Positions 25,432-34,172 of a DNA stretch of 55,139 bases are shown here, one piece after another (position 1 is the stretch's first letter; every line of letters begins with the position of its first letter). The DNA lies in NCBI GenBank assembly GCA_030456445.1, contig JAKDNM010000010.1:1-55139 (forward strand), written 5' to 3'. This DNA comes from Hyphomicrobiales bacterium. GTDB lineage: Bacteria; Pseudomonadota; Alphaproteobacteria; Rhizobiales; Rhizobiaceae. The translations under genes were made by a program, and so were the position numbers. Below the pieces are notes generated by a model. It ran no database searches and was not told the origin of the DNA. It saw nothing but the letters and a program-made list of their open reading frames with translations.

Positions 25432-25474
25432 CGGCGATCTCCGCTGAAGGGCGTCGCGAAAGGGTTGTGCCACT

Positions 25475-26053
25475 TCATCGCTTGCGCAGGCCATCGACGA
25501 AGATGTCGACGAGGCGGAGTGCGGTGGGTTGCCAGTCGTCCGTGCTTTGCGAATAGAAGATGCCGATCAAGGTGCGCAGCAGGTCTTCCGGCGGTATGTC
25601 GGAGCGCGTTTTGCCGGCGGCGATCGTGCGGTCGAGCAGGAGACGGACCGCGCCGGTCAGCCGCTCGAGGGAATAGGCCTTCAGGTCCGGGGAACCGTGG
25701 GCGACCAGTTGCAGCGCTCCGATCATGCCCTTCTTTGTCGCCACCAACCGGACATTGGCGTGCAGCCATTTGCGCAGCGCCTCGACGGTGTCGGCCTCGC
25801 CGGCAAGCTTTTCGGCCAGTTCGACCAGATGATCTACCTCGTGGCGGTAGACGGCATCGAATAAGGCCTCGCGCGTCGGGAAATGGCGATAGAGCGTGCC
25901 GATGCCGACGCCGGCCTGCCGGGCGACCGCCTCCAGGCTCGCCTGCGGGCCGCCGACGCTGAAAATCCGGGTCGCCGCATCGAGCAGGAGCTCCCGGTTG
26001 CGGAGGGAATCCGCACGCGGCTTGCGTCTTGTCTTTACGGTCGCGTTTCCCAT
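25475..26053 (-). CDS. TetR-family repressor
   Basis: The 192-aa regulator has an N-terminal HTH (RNRELLLDAATRIFSVGG ... LEAVARQAGVGIGTLYRHFPTREALF, residues about 15-60) and an all-helical ligand domain. The ATG at 26053 follows GGGAAG; a GTG at 26071 is an alternative. It is divergent from the aldehyde oxidoreductase genes, with a strong palindrome between them, so it likely represses itself and them. Its ligand is unknown. Confidence 0.9.
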   Translation of the reverse strand: MGNATVKTRRKPRADSLRNRELLLDAATRIFSVGGPQASLEAVARQAGVGIGTLYRHFPTREALFDAVYRHEVDHLVELAEKLAGEADTVEALRKWLHANVRLVATKKGMIGALQLVAHGSPDLKAYSLERLTGAVRLLLDRTIAAGKTRSDIPPEDLLRTLIGIFYSQSTDDWQPTALRLVDIFVDGLRKR

Positions 26054-26083
26054 TTTCTTCCCAATGGACACGTTCCCTCTTGA

Positions 26084-26106
26084 TAAACGGAGGAACCCTC
26101 CGTATA
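26084..26106. promoter_or_regulatory. TetR operator palindrome
   Basis: The core ACGGAGGAACCCTCCGT (26087-26103) has perfect 7-base arms about an AAC centre, and two more outer pairs extend it to 26084-26106 with one mismatch. It begins 31 bases before the TetR ATG, where autoregulatory sites usually lie. Confidence 0.7.
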
Positions 26107-26253
26107 AATAGGCACATCGGGGAAACGCAAACAGGCACGCATCCCCGGTCAGGGCCGGCGAAGGCTCGCTTCGGATTCTTCCTCGCGCCTGCCTCCCGTG
26201 CCGCCAGCCGGCGGCTTCGATCCATACACCACTAACACTGAATGGAGTACACT

Positions 26254-26766
26254 ATGTCACTCTCCATCAGCCTCGCCATCAATGGCCAACCGCTCGACGT
26301 TGCGCTCGACGATCCACGCGTGACGCTGCTCGATCTGTTGCGGGAGAGGCTTTTCCTGACAGGCACCAAGAAGGGATGCGACCGCGGCCAGTGCGGCGCA
26401 TGCACCGTGCTCGTCGACGGGCGGCGCATCAATTCGTGCCTCGCGCTCGCCGCCAGCCTCGATCGCGCCGAGATCACCACCATCGAAGGCCTTGCCGAAG
26501 GCGAGACGCTGCATCCGGTGCAGGCCGCCTTCATCGCGCATGACGGCTTCCAATGCGGCTATTGCACGCCGGGCCAGATCATGAGCGCCGTCGGCCTCAT
26601 CTTGGAAGGCCATGCCGGCGATGATCCCGAGCGCGTCCGCGAACTGATGAGCGGCAATATCTGCCGTTGCGCCGCCTATAAGGGCATCACCGAGGCGGTG
26701 CTGGAAGCGCAGAAGGCGATTGCCGACAAAAGCGGCGCCGAACAGAACCGGAGGGACGCGGCATGA
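26254..26766 (+). CDS. Aldehyde oxidoreductase iron-sulfur subunit (PaoA-like)
   Basis: The 170-aa protein carries two [2Fe-2S] clusters: a ferredoxin-type set GCDRGQCGACTVLVDG with a fourth Cys in NSCLAL, and a helical set CGYCTPGQ with CRC (GNICRCAAY). It passes electrons from the molybdenum cofactor to FAD. Unlike E. coli PaoA it has no Tat signal, so the complex is probably cytoplasmic. The ATG at 26254 follows GGAG; an ATG at 26242 is also in frame. The stop overlaps the next start (ATGA). Confidence 0.9.
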   Translation: MSLSISLAINGQPLDVALDDPRVTLLDLLRERLFLTGTKKGCDRGQCGACTVLVDGRRINSCLALAASLDRAEITTIEGLAEGETLHPVQAAFIAHDGFQCGYCTPGQIMSAVGLILEGHAGDDPERVRELMSGNICRCAAYKGITEAVLEAQKAIADKSGAEQNRRDAA

Positions 26767-27821
26767 ACCGTTTCGATTATGTCCGGCCGGCCAGCGTGGC
26801 GGAGGCCGTAGCTGCCGGCTCCGAACCGGGATCGGCCTTTCTCGGGGCTGGCACCAATCTTCTCGATTTGATGAAGGTCGGCGTGGCAAGGCCGGGTCGC
26901 GTCATCGACGTCACGCGGCTGCCCGGCCTCGACCGTATCGAATGGCTGCCGGATGGCGGCGTCCGCATCGGCGCGATGGTCCGCAATTCCGATCTTGCCT
27001 ATGACGAGCGTTTTTCGCGTAGTTTTCCGGCCGTGGCGGAGGCGCTCCTTTCCGGCGCCTCGGCGCAGCTTCGCAACGCGGCGACGGTCGGCGGCAATCT
27101 GATGCAGCATACGCGCTGCGCCTATTTCCACGACCTTGCGAGCGCCTGCAACCGGCGTGTGCCGGGATCGGGCTGCGACGCGCTGGAAGGCGAAAACCGG
27201 CTGCATGCCGTTCTCGGCTGGAGCGAACATTGCATCGCCACCCATCCTTCCGATTTCTGCGTGCCGCTGGTGGCGCTCGATGCGGTGGTCGAGGTGGAGG
27301 GCCCGCACGGCGCCCGCGAGATCGCCATCGACAGGCTGCACGCGCTGCCCGGCGCCACGCCGGAACAGGAAACGGCGCTGGCGCCCGGCGAACTGATCGT
27401 CGCGCTCAGGCTTCCCGCGGATGCGGCGGCTTTCTCGCGCAACGCCCGCTACCTCAAGCTGCGTGAGCGCACCTCCTATGCCTTTGCCGTCGTCTCGGCG
27501 GCAGCGATGCTCGAAGTCGAAGGCGGCACGATCCTCAGGGCGCGCGTCGCGCTTGGCGGCGTCGCCGCTAAACCATGGCGGGCACCCGAGGCGGAGGCTG
27601 CTCTGGAAGGCGCTGCGCCCACGGCGCAAGCTTTCGCCAAGGCCGCCGGACTGGCGCTCGCCGAGGCGCAGCCATCCGGCGACAACGCCTTCAAGATAGA
27701 ACTTGCGCGCCGCATCGTCGCGCGCGCGCTCACCCTTGCATCTGAGGGGACGCCGGCAGCCATGCCCGCGCTGCCGGCCTCGCCCTTCTCCACGAAAATC
27801 GGAGCGAACCATGTCGCCTGA
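26763..27821 (+). CDS. Aldehyde oxidoreductase FAD subunit with extra iron-sulfur site (PaoB-like)
   Basis: The 352-aa FAD subunit has the flavin-binding stretches FLGAGTNLLDLMK and ATVGGNLMQHTRC. Cys residues C119, C129, C138, C157 and C166 lie in a segment like that of PaoB/YagS (ACNRRVPGSGCDA; CIATHPSD), which binds an additional [4Fe-4S] cluster in E. coli. Translational overlaps link it to both neighbours. The presence of the Cys set places the enzyme with PaoABC rather than plain xanthine dehydrogenase. Confidence 0.9.
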   Translation: MNRFDYVRPASVAEAVAAGSEPGSAFLGAGTNLLDLMKVGVARPGRVIDVTRLPGLDRIEWLPDGGVRIGAMVRNSDLAYDERFSRSFPAVAEALLSGASAQLRNAATVGGNLMQHTRCAYFHDLASACNRRVPGSGCDALEGENRLHAVLGWSEHCIATHPSDFCVPLVALDAVVEVEGPHGAREIAIDRLHALPGATPEQETALAPGELIVALRLPADAAAFSRNARYLKLRERTSYAFAVVSAAAMLEVEGGTILRARVALGGVAAKPWRAPEAEAALEGAAPTAQAFAKAAGLALAEAQPSGDNAFKIELARRIVARALTLASEGTPAAMPALPASPFSTKIGANHVA

Positions 27822-30066
27822 GACCGTATCCTCCCCCCGTTATGTCCGGCACGGCTCCAATGCCGGCCAGCCGCTGACGCGCCGCGACGGCGTGCTCAAG
27901 GTCACCGGCCGCGCCACCTATGCGGCCGACAACCATCCCGAAGGCATGCTTTATGCAGTGATGGCCGGCAGCCGCATCGCGCGCGGGCGGGTCGTCTCGC
28001 TCAATGTCGCCGCGGCAAAGGCGCATCGCGGCGTGGTCGAGGTGCTGACGCCGGAAAACCGGCCGCCGCTTGCCCACGATCCCGACCAGAAGATGCCGCC
28101 CTTCGGGTTCCGTGTGGAGGTGCTGCAGGACGATACGGTGCGCTATGTCAACCAGCCGGTCGCGATGGTGATTGCCGAGACGCTGGAAGCGGCGACGGAG
28201 GGCGCGACCCTCCTCGACCCGCAATACGACGTCGAAGAAGCCCGAACGGGACTGGAAAGCGGCGAACGCTTCCAAGCCGAGGCCGTCGGTGTCGGCGCGC
28301 CGCCGCGAACGGCATACGGCGATATCGAGGCCGGCCTTGCACAGGCTGCCCGTGTGACCGAAGTCGATTACGTTACGCCGGCGCAATACCACAACGCCAT
28401 GGAGACCCACGCGGTCGTGGCCGAATGGGATGGCGACCACGTAACCCTCGATATGCCGAACCAGGCAATGGCGCTCAGCGCCGCCTCCTACGCAGCCTAT
28501 TTCGGCATCCCGGTCGAGAATGTCCTGATCCGCTCGCCTTTCCTTGGCGGCGGCTTCGGCTCGAAGGCGATCCTCAACGGGCCGCAACTCCTCGCGATCA
28601 TCGCCGCGCGTATGCTCAGGCGCCCGGTCAAGCTGGCACTCGCAAGGACCCAGATGTTCGGCCCGGTCGGGCATCGTGGAGGGACCTGGCAGAAGCTGCG
28701 CATCGGCACGGATGGCGAGGGACGCCTCACCGCGCTTCACCATCACGCGCTTGCCGAGACTTCGACCTTCGACGAATTTATCGAGCCGTCGGCGAGCGTG
28801 TCGCTGACGCTCTACGCGTCTCCCGCCATCCTTGTCGAGCATGAGGGGCTGCGTCTCAATGTGGGCACGCCGGGTCCGATGCGTGCGCCGGGCGCGGCGT
28901 CCGGATCGGTGGCGCTCGAGGCCGCGATGGACGAGGCGGCCGAAGCCAATGGCATGGATCCGCTCGAATTCCGGCTGGCCAACTACGCCGAGACGGAACC
29001 TGGCACCGGCAGGCCCTTTTCGTCCAAGGCGCTACGCGAATGCTACGCGGAAGGCGCGAAACGCTTCGGCTGGTCCGGCCGGCCGCTCGAACCGCGCCGC
29101 ATGCGCGACGAGAACGGCTTTCTCGTCGGCTGGGGCATGGGGACGGCTTTTTTCCATTGCCCGCATTTCCCGGCCGAGGCGCGCGCTACCTTGCGTGCCG
29201 ACGGGACGGCGCTGGTGGAAACCGGCGGGGCCGATATGGGGCAGGGGGCATGGACGGCGCTTGCCCAGATCGGCGCGGAAGCGCTCGGCCTCGATCCGGA
29301 ACAGGTCGAGATCCATTCGGGCCTCTCCAGCCTGCCCGATGGCGGCGTGGCGGGCGGCTCGGCCCACACCGCAAGCGCCGGGCTGGCGCTCCACAATGCC
29401 GGCGAGGACGCCATCGGCAAGCTCTCCGAACTCGCCACCGCCGATCCCGCATCGCCACTCTTCGGCGCCGGCAATATCGGCGTGGTGGCGCGAGGCGGCC
29501 GGCTGTATCGTCTGGATGACGAGACGCGGGGCGAGAGCTATGCCGAGATCCTTACGCGTGCCGGTCGCCGCGAAGTAGTCGGCACGGCCAAGGCGGCCCG
29601 CGACCCGGCGGTCACCGAGGCCTATGCGATGTTCTCGCATGGCGCCGTCTTTGCCGAGGTGAAGGTCGATCCGGATCTCGGCCAGGTGCGGGTATCGCGG
29701 CTCGTCGGTGCCTTCGCGGCCGGGCGCATCATCAATCCCCGGCTGGTGCGCAGCCAGTATTATGGCGGCATGATCTGGGGCATTTCGTTTGCGCTGCACG
29801 AAGAGGCGATCACCGACAAGAGGACCGGCCGCATCATGAATGCCGATCTTGCCGGCTATCACGTGCCGGTCAACGCGGACGTGCCCTCGGTCGAAGCGAT
29901 CCTGATCCCGGAGGAAGATGCGCACGTCAATCCGCTCGGCGTCAAGGGCGTAGGCGAGATCGCCATCACCGGCACGGTGGGCGCGATCGCCAACGCGGTG
30001 TGGCATGCGACCGGCGTGCGCGTCCGTCGCTTTCCGATCCACATCGAGGATTTGCTCGTCGGTTGA
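27811..30066 (+). CDS. Aldehyde oxidoreductase molybdopterin subunit (PaoC-like)
   Basis: The 751-aa catalytic subunit binds the molybdenum cofactor. Motifs seen: GGGFGSKA (about residues 246-253), GPMRAPGAASG, and the C-terminal GVKGVGEIAITGT with the catalytic Glu. The ATG at 27811 (MSPETVSS) overlaps the FAD gene by 11 bases; the longer frame is shadow. Substrates of the family are aromatic and aliphatic aldehydes. The cofactor-insertion gene (paoD/xdhC type) is not next to it; the only one in the window is with xdhAB at 49462. Confidence 0.92.
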   Translation: MSPETVSSPRYVRHGSNAGQPLTRRDGVLKVTGRATYAADNHPEGMLYAVMAGSRIARGRVVSLNVAAAKAHRGVVEVLTPENRPPLAHDPDQKMPPFGFRVEVLQDDTVRYVNQPVAMVIAETLEAATEGATLLDPQYDVEEARTGLESGERFQAEAVGVGAPPRTAYGDIEAGLAQAARVTEVDYVTPAQYHNAMETHAVVAEWDGDHVTLDMPNQAMALSAASYAAYFGIPVENVLIRSPFLGGGFGSKAILNGPQLLAIIAARMLRRPVKLALARTQMFGPVGHRGGTWQKLRIGTDGEGRLTALHHHALAETSTFDEFIEPSASVSLTLYASPAILVEHEGLRLNVGTPGPMRAPGAASGSVALEAAMDEAAEANGMDPLEFRLANYAETEPGTGRPFSSKALRECYAEGAKRFGWSGRPLEPRRMRDENGFLVGWGMGTAFFHCPHFPAEARATLRADGTALVETGGADMGQGAWTALAQIGAEALGLDPEQVEIHSGLSSLPDGGVAGGSAHTASAGLALHNAGEDAIGKLSELATADPASPLFGAGNIGVVARGGRLYRLDDETRGESYAEILTRAGRREVVGTAKAARDPAVTEAYAMFSHGAVFAEVKVDPDLGQVRVSRLVGAFAAGRIINPRLVRSQYYGGMIWGISFALHEEAITDKRTGRIMNADLAGYHVPVNADVPSVEAILIPEEDAHVNPLGVKGVGEIAITGTVGAIANAVWHATGVRVRRFPIHIEDLLVG

Positions 30067-30094
30067 GTGGGCGTGGGCCGTGCCAGCGCACGGA

Positions 30095-30676
30095 TCATAC
30101 GCCCGTCACCAGCTTCGCCATGACGATGATGATGGCTACCTGCATGAGGCCCTGGCTCGCCACGACATAGTAGAAGCGGCTCATCATCCGGCCGATCTTC
30201 GGGCCGTCGGGCTGAGGTTTCTGCAACTCGAAGCATACGCGCAGGCTCGTCGGCAGGAGATAGCCGAGGCCCTGGATCGTCATCAGCGTGACCAGCACCA
30301 GCGCGGCGGCGATCCAGCCGAACTGGGGCCAGGGCAGTTGGGTGAAGCCGAGTTCGACGGCGAGGAACCAGCCGGCCGTGCCGGTGATGACGGAAAGCGT
30401 CGGCAGCAGGAAAAGCGTCACCGGCGTCAGCCGGGTAATGATCTCCTTGCGCACCGGAACGGAGACGCTGCGCAGGATCGGGCCGATGACGAAGCCCATG
30501 AACAAATCGATGCCGGTCCATAGCACGCCGCTCATGACGTGGACCCAGTTGAGGAACCAGACATTGCCGTAGACGATAGCGGCGATCATCACCAGAAGCG
30601 CCGCCGCGACGTACCATAGGTAATGCCACCGGATCAGGCTTTGTTGTCCGCCCGCTATTCCTTCGATTGCCGCCAT
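30095..30676 (-). CDS. Multi-pass membrane protein, unknown function
   Basis: The 193-aa protein has about five hydrophobic segments (YVAAALLVMIAAIVYG; LTPVTLFLLPTLSVITG; FGWIAAALVLVTLMTIQG; a C-terminal LMQVAIIIVMAKLV). The motif NWVHVMSGVLWTGIDLFMG recalls the His-x3-G-x2-W-x-G segment of CopD- and PuuD-type membrane domains. I start at the ATG at 30676; an upstream frame adds a non-conserved stretch. It converges on the aldehyde oxidoreductase genes with a 28-base gap. Function not assigned. Bases 30677-30929 hold no further gene. Confidence 0.7.
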   Translation of the reverse strand: MAAIEGIAGGQQSLIRWHYLWYVAAALLVMIAAIVYGNVWFLNWVHVMSGVLWTGIDLFMGFVIGPILRSVSVPVRKEIITRLTPVTLFLLPTLSVITGTAGWFLAVELGFTQLPWPQFGWIAAALVLVTLMTIQGLGYLLPTSLRVCFELQKPQPDGPKIGRMMSRFYYVVASQGLMQVAIIIVMAKLVTGV

Positions 30677-30929
30677 GATCCCGCCCCTTGCCGCTAAAAC
30701 GGGAGCGAAGGATACGCCTGCGCTTCCATTCCGCCAATTCAAATCGGCAAGCCGGATGCCTGATCAAGACCTCGCCTCCTTTCCGGATGGCTGCGAGCGG
30801 TGTCCCAATTTATCAGGACCGGATACGAGCCTCCCCGATCTTTGATGCGGCGCCGGCCATTGATCGAATGACGATAGCGTTCTAGGCAGGCGTCTCCGGC
30901 CAGCAGCAGCGCGCGGAGGAGTGTGTCGC

Positions 30930-32387
30930 ATGTATCTCGGGCTCGATCTGGGCACTTCGGGTGTCAAGGCAGTTCTCATCGACGAACGGCAGGCTGTCAT
31001 CGGTTCGACCCATGGCGAGCTGGACGTATCGCGCCCGCATTCGGGCTGGTCTGAACAGGATCCCGCGCATTGGGTGCGTGCCGCCGAGGAGGCGGTCGGA
31101 GCGCTCAAGGCCAGGCATCCAAAGGCGCTCGCTTCCGTCAGGGGGATCGGCCTTTCCGGGCAGATGCATGGCGCGACGCTGCTCGACGCCTCCGACGCGG
31201 TGCTGAGGCCTTGCATCCTGTGGAACGATACGAGGAGTTTCGTTGAGGCGGCAGCGCTCGACGCCGATCCGCGCTTCCGCGCCGTAACCGGCAATATCGT
31301 CTTTCCCGGCTTCACCGCGCCGAAGCTCGTATGGGTGAAAAACAACGAGCCGGAAATCTTCGCGAGAGTGAAGAAGGTGCTTTTGCCGAAGGACTATCTG
31401 CGTCTTTGGCTGACCGGCGAGCACATTTCGGAAATGTCGGATGCGAGCGGCACCGCATGGTTGGATGTCTCCGCGCGGTGCTGGTCGGATGAACTGCTCG
31501 CGGCGACGGAGATGGACGAAAGCCATATGCCTTCGCTTGTGGAAGGCACCGAAAGGGCTGGCACGCTGAAGCGGGAACTGGCGGCCCGGTGGGGCATCGA
31601 CGGCCCGGTGGTGATCGCCGGCGGGGCAGGGGACAACGCGGCATCGGCCTGCGGCATGGGAACGATCGGTGAGGGGCATGCCTTCGTCTCGATCGGCACG
31701 TCGGGTGTACTGTTTGCGGCCAACGCCGCCTATCTGCCGAACCCGGAAAGTGCGGTGCATGCATTCTGTCATGCGTTGCCGCGAACATGGCACCAGATGG
31801 GCGTCATTCTGTCAGCGACGGATTCGCTCAACTGGCTCTCCGAAATCACCGGCCGCCCGGCGGCCGAACTGACCGGCGAACTCGGCGAGGTTTTGAAGGC
31901 TCCGGACGGCGTCACCTTCCTGCCCTACCTTTCGGGTGAGCGCACGCCCTACAACGACGCGGCGGTTCGCGGCGCTTTCGTCGGGCTTGGTCATGAATCC
32001 GGCCGGGCGGTGCTGACGCAAGCCGTGCTCGAGGGCGTGGCGTTCGCCTTCCGTGACTGTCTCGAAGCGCTCAAGAAAGCCGGCACCACGCTCGATCGCG
32101 TCACCGCGATCGGCGGCGGCTCGCGCTCGGCCTATTGGCTAAAGGCCATTGCCACCGCGCTCGGCCTGCCGGTCGATATTCCAGCCGAAGGCGATTTCGG
32201 CGCCGCGTTCGGGGCAGCACGGCTCGGCCTGATCGCTGCTGAGGCCGCCGACCCGGTCGAAATCTGCGCAGCGCCGAAAACATCCCGTTCGGTCGATCCC
32301 GACAGGACGCTGACGGATGCCTACGATGCGGCTTACCGGCGCTACCGGGCGCTCTATCCGGCGGCGAAGAAAGCGGCAGCCGGATAA
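30930..32387 (+). CDS. xylB: Xylulokinase
   Basis: The 485-aa FGGY-family kinase phosphorylates D-xylulose to xylulose 5-phosphate. The N-terminal LGLDLGTSGVKAVLID, the substrate segment LSGQMHGATLLD and PCILWNDTRS, and the C-terminal AIGGGSRSAYWLKAIA are diagnostic. The ATG at 30930 lies 9 bases after GGAGGAG; a GTG at 30921 is too close to the site. Xylose isomerase lies 1.8 kb downstream on the same strand, separated by two unrelated genes. Confidence 0.95.
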   Translation: MYLGLDLGTSGVKAVLIDERQAVIGSTHGELDVSRPHSGWSEQDPAHWVRAAEEAVGALKARHPKALASVRGIGLSGQMHGATLLDASDAVLRPCILWNDTRSFVEAAALDADPRFRAVTGNIVFPGFTAPKLVWVKNNEPEIFARVKKVLLPKDYLRLWLTGEHISEMSDASGTAWLDVSARCWSDELLAATEMDESHMPSLVEGTERAGTLKRELAARWGIDGPVVIAGGAGDNAASACGMGTIGEGHAFVSIGTSGVLFAANAAYLPNPESAVHAFCHALPRTWHQMGVILSATDSLNWLSEITGRPAAELTGELGEVLKAPDGVTFLPYLSGERTPYNDAAVRGAFVGLGHESGRAVLTQAVLEGVAFAFRDCLEALKKAGTTLDRVTAIGGGSRSAYWLKAIATALGLPVDIPAEGDFGAAFGAARLGLIAAEAADPVEICAAPKTSRSVDPDRTLTDAYDAAYRRYRALYPAAKKAAAG

Positions 32388-32412
32388 CAAGTGTGCAAGG
32401 CGCAACTCCGCC

Positions 32413-33456
32413 TCAGTTTGCCGGTACGCCGTCCTTCCAGCTCGGCCAGTCGCTGACGATGGCGTGAGTGAGGCGCGAGCCGACGAGATAGGCGTTCTCG
32501 ACGGAGGGGATAAAACCCCCCGACTCTGCGTGGAGCGACTGATCCGGCGTCTGGCCGGGATATTCCTGGTCGAAGTTCGATGCCGTCCGCAGCAGCGCCA
32601 CCCGGCTCATGTCGATGCGGCCCATGCCGGCCCCACGGCTGAGGGCGGTGAGCGTGGCGTTGTCCTCCTGCTGGGTGGTGCAGTAATTGGCGACGCCGTC
32701 GGTCATCAGCTTTGCCCAATCGTTCATCGCCTTGCTGGTCAGCGAGCCATGCCACCATGTGTCGGTCGAGACGGTGTCGCAGATCGATATCGCCGGCGGC
32801 TGGTTCGCCGGCGGGTTCTGGTAGTGGGCGCGGTATTCCTTCGCCTTGTCGCCGTCCTCCAGCTTTACGTCTTTGGAAAGCTCGTAGGCCCGCTTTGTCA
32901 GCGGCTCGTTCAAATGGAATATTTCAGTGCCATAGTCCGGCTTCGGCTTGTCCTTCGGCGTTGGGCTGAAGATGCCGAGGCGGCCGGTGCTCCATGCCTT
33001 GGGGATCTGCCGCGCGTCGATCTGCCATTGCAGGCCGCCATCGATGGCGTAGCGCGCCCAGTGGGCCGAGCCGAGCGTGCCGTCCGCTGGGTCGACGCCG
33101 GCAATGCCGGCAATGAGGATGTAGCTGTGCGACAGGTCCAGCCTGTCGGAAAGGACCAGCGCCGATATCGAGCTTGCGGCATTCGCGTAGCCCATCGCGG
33201 TGGTCACCAGGCAGAGGCCCTCCTCATTGCACAGAAGGTCGGGGAAGGCTTTCGAAAGGCCCGGAATCGCAATCCTCGTCGTGAGTTTCTCGTTCTCGAT
33301 CCAGCGCTGCGCCTCGCCCGGCGCGTCGCCCGGCACTTCAAACATCGTGACGACGAGAACCTTGGGCGTGATCGCGGCGGCTTTCTCCTGCGCGGCCGCG
33401 GGGCCGGTCGCCGGGACACAGGCTGCGACGACACAGGCGGTGATGAAAAGCTTCAA
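32413..33456 (-). CDS. Purine nucleoside permease family protein (NUP)
   Basis: The 347-aa exported protein matches the NUP family (PF06516). A signal peptide (MKLFITACVVAACVPATGPAAA) is followed by ITPKVLVVTMFEVPGDAPGEAQRWIENE, and the family segments IAGIAGVDPADGTLGSAHWARYAIDGG and RTASNFDQEYPGQT are clear. Despite the family name it has no membrane spans beyond the signal and looks like a phosphorylase-fold periplasmic protein. The start is a TTG at 33456 with AGAAGGG upstream. It sits between xylB and xylA on the opposite strand. Bases 33457-33742 contain no convincing gene. Confidence 0.88.
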   Translation of the reverse strand: MKLFITACVVAACVPATGPAAAQEKAAAITPKVLVVTMFEVPGDAPGEAQRWIENEKLTTRIAIPGLSKAFPDLLCNEEGLCLVTTAMGYANAASSISALVLSDRLDLSHSYILIAGIAGVDPADGTLGSAHWARYAIDGGLQWQIDARQIPKAWSTGRLGIFSPTPKDKPKPDYGTEIFHLNEPLTKRAYELSKDVKLEDGDKAKEYRAHYQNPPANQPPAISICDTVSTDTWWHGSLTSKAMNDWAKLMTDGVANYCTTQQEDNATLTALSRGAGMGRIDMSRVALLRTASNFDQEYPGQTPDQSLHAESGGFIPSVENAYLVGSRLTHAIVSDWPSWKDGVPAN

Positions 33457-33742
33457 CTTTGATGGCCCTTCTTGACTGGGACGGAAGATTGCCGCCGCGT
33501 CGCGCGGGGTTCTCTTAACCGTATCAGATGTTTATCGCTGCGTTGCAAGTCTTGGCGGAAGCCGGCCATGTTTCCGGCGGACCGAACCTTCATTCTCCAG
33601 GGCATGGCTTTCAACAACCGTCTTTTCGATGTTTTCTCATGTCGGCTCGCGTCAAGGCCGATCCGGCATATGGCGAGCATTTCTCGCCGGAACGATAGGA
33701 CCAGCTTTCGCGTTTCTTCGACCTTGAACAAGGAGAATGATC

Positions 33743-33979
33743 ATGAAGAGCTTATTGATCGCTGCGATGATCGCAATCGGCGGCGTTGCTGCCGCAGGCG
33801 TGCCGGCTCAGGCGGCAAGCGTCGTCATTACGACGAATAATGGCTGGCACCACGATCGTCGCGATCATCGCGATCGCCGCCATTGGCGACGTCACCATGA
33901 GCGCCATTGCTGGGTGAAAGTACGCCGCTCGTGGCACCATGGCGAACGCGTTGTTCGCCGCGTGCGTGTCTGCGAGTAA
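33743..33979 (+). CDS. Small exported His/Arg-rich protein
   Basis: The 78-aa protein has a Sec signal (MKSLLIAAMIAIGGVAAAGVPAQAA) and a mature part packed with His and Arg (HHDRRDHRDRRHWRRHHERH) plus two Cys near the end (HCWVKV, VRVCE). The ATG at 33743 lies 6 bases after AGGAGA. Such proteins are common in rhizobia and unassigned; metal or phosphate binding in the periplasm is a guess. A strong hairpin terminator follows, supporting a real monocistronic gene. Confidence 0.75.
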   Translation: MKSLLIAAMIAIGGVAAAGVPAQAASVVITTNNGWHHDRRDHRDRRHWRRHHERHCWVKVRRSWHHGERVVRRVRVCE

Positions 33980-33996
33980 AGTTCAGCCCTATCTGA

Positions 33997-34019
33997 GCGC
34001 CGGGCAACATGCCCGGCGC
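33997..34019 (+). terminator. Rho-independent terminator after the His/Arg-rich gene
   Basis: GCGCCGGGCA (33997-34006) pairs perfectly with TGCCCGGCGC (34010-34019) around a 3-base loop. It starts 17 bases after the stop and is followed by GTCCTTTCCT, a pyrimidine-rich tail with a short T-run. Confidence 0.8.
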
Positions 34020-34172
34020 GTCCTTTCCTGTCTTCCTCTCGAACCTCTTGCGAAAGCGCGGGCGCCGGTTTCCCTCCTTGAAACCGCGCGCATGGCCCAA
34101 TAGTGTCGCGCCGCATCGCCGCTTCCGAACCGGGACGGCTGGATGAGCCCCCATAATCGAGAGGGAAGAGGC

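Noticed and set aside
27730-28842. A 370-codon minus-strand frame inside the molybdopterin subunit gene
   Set aside because: Antisense shadow with no recognisable domain.
30095-30676. PuuD-type urate oxidase
   Set aside because: Too short, lacks the cytochrome c domain and most of the membrane core; only one motif is reminiscent.
33453-33731. A 92-codon minus frame and a 122-codon plus frame before the His/Arg-rich gene
   Set aside because: No ribosome site, no family match, and Arg/Ser-rich composition typical of non-coding GC-rich DNA.
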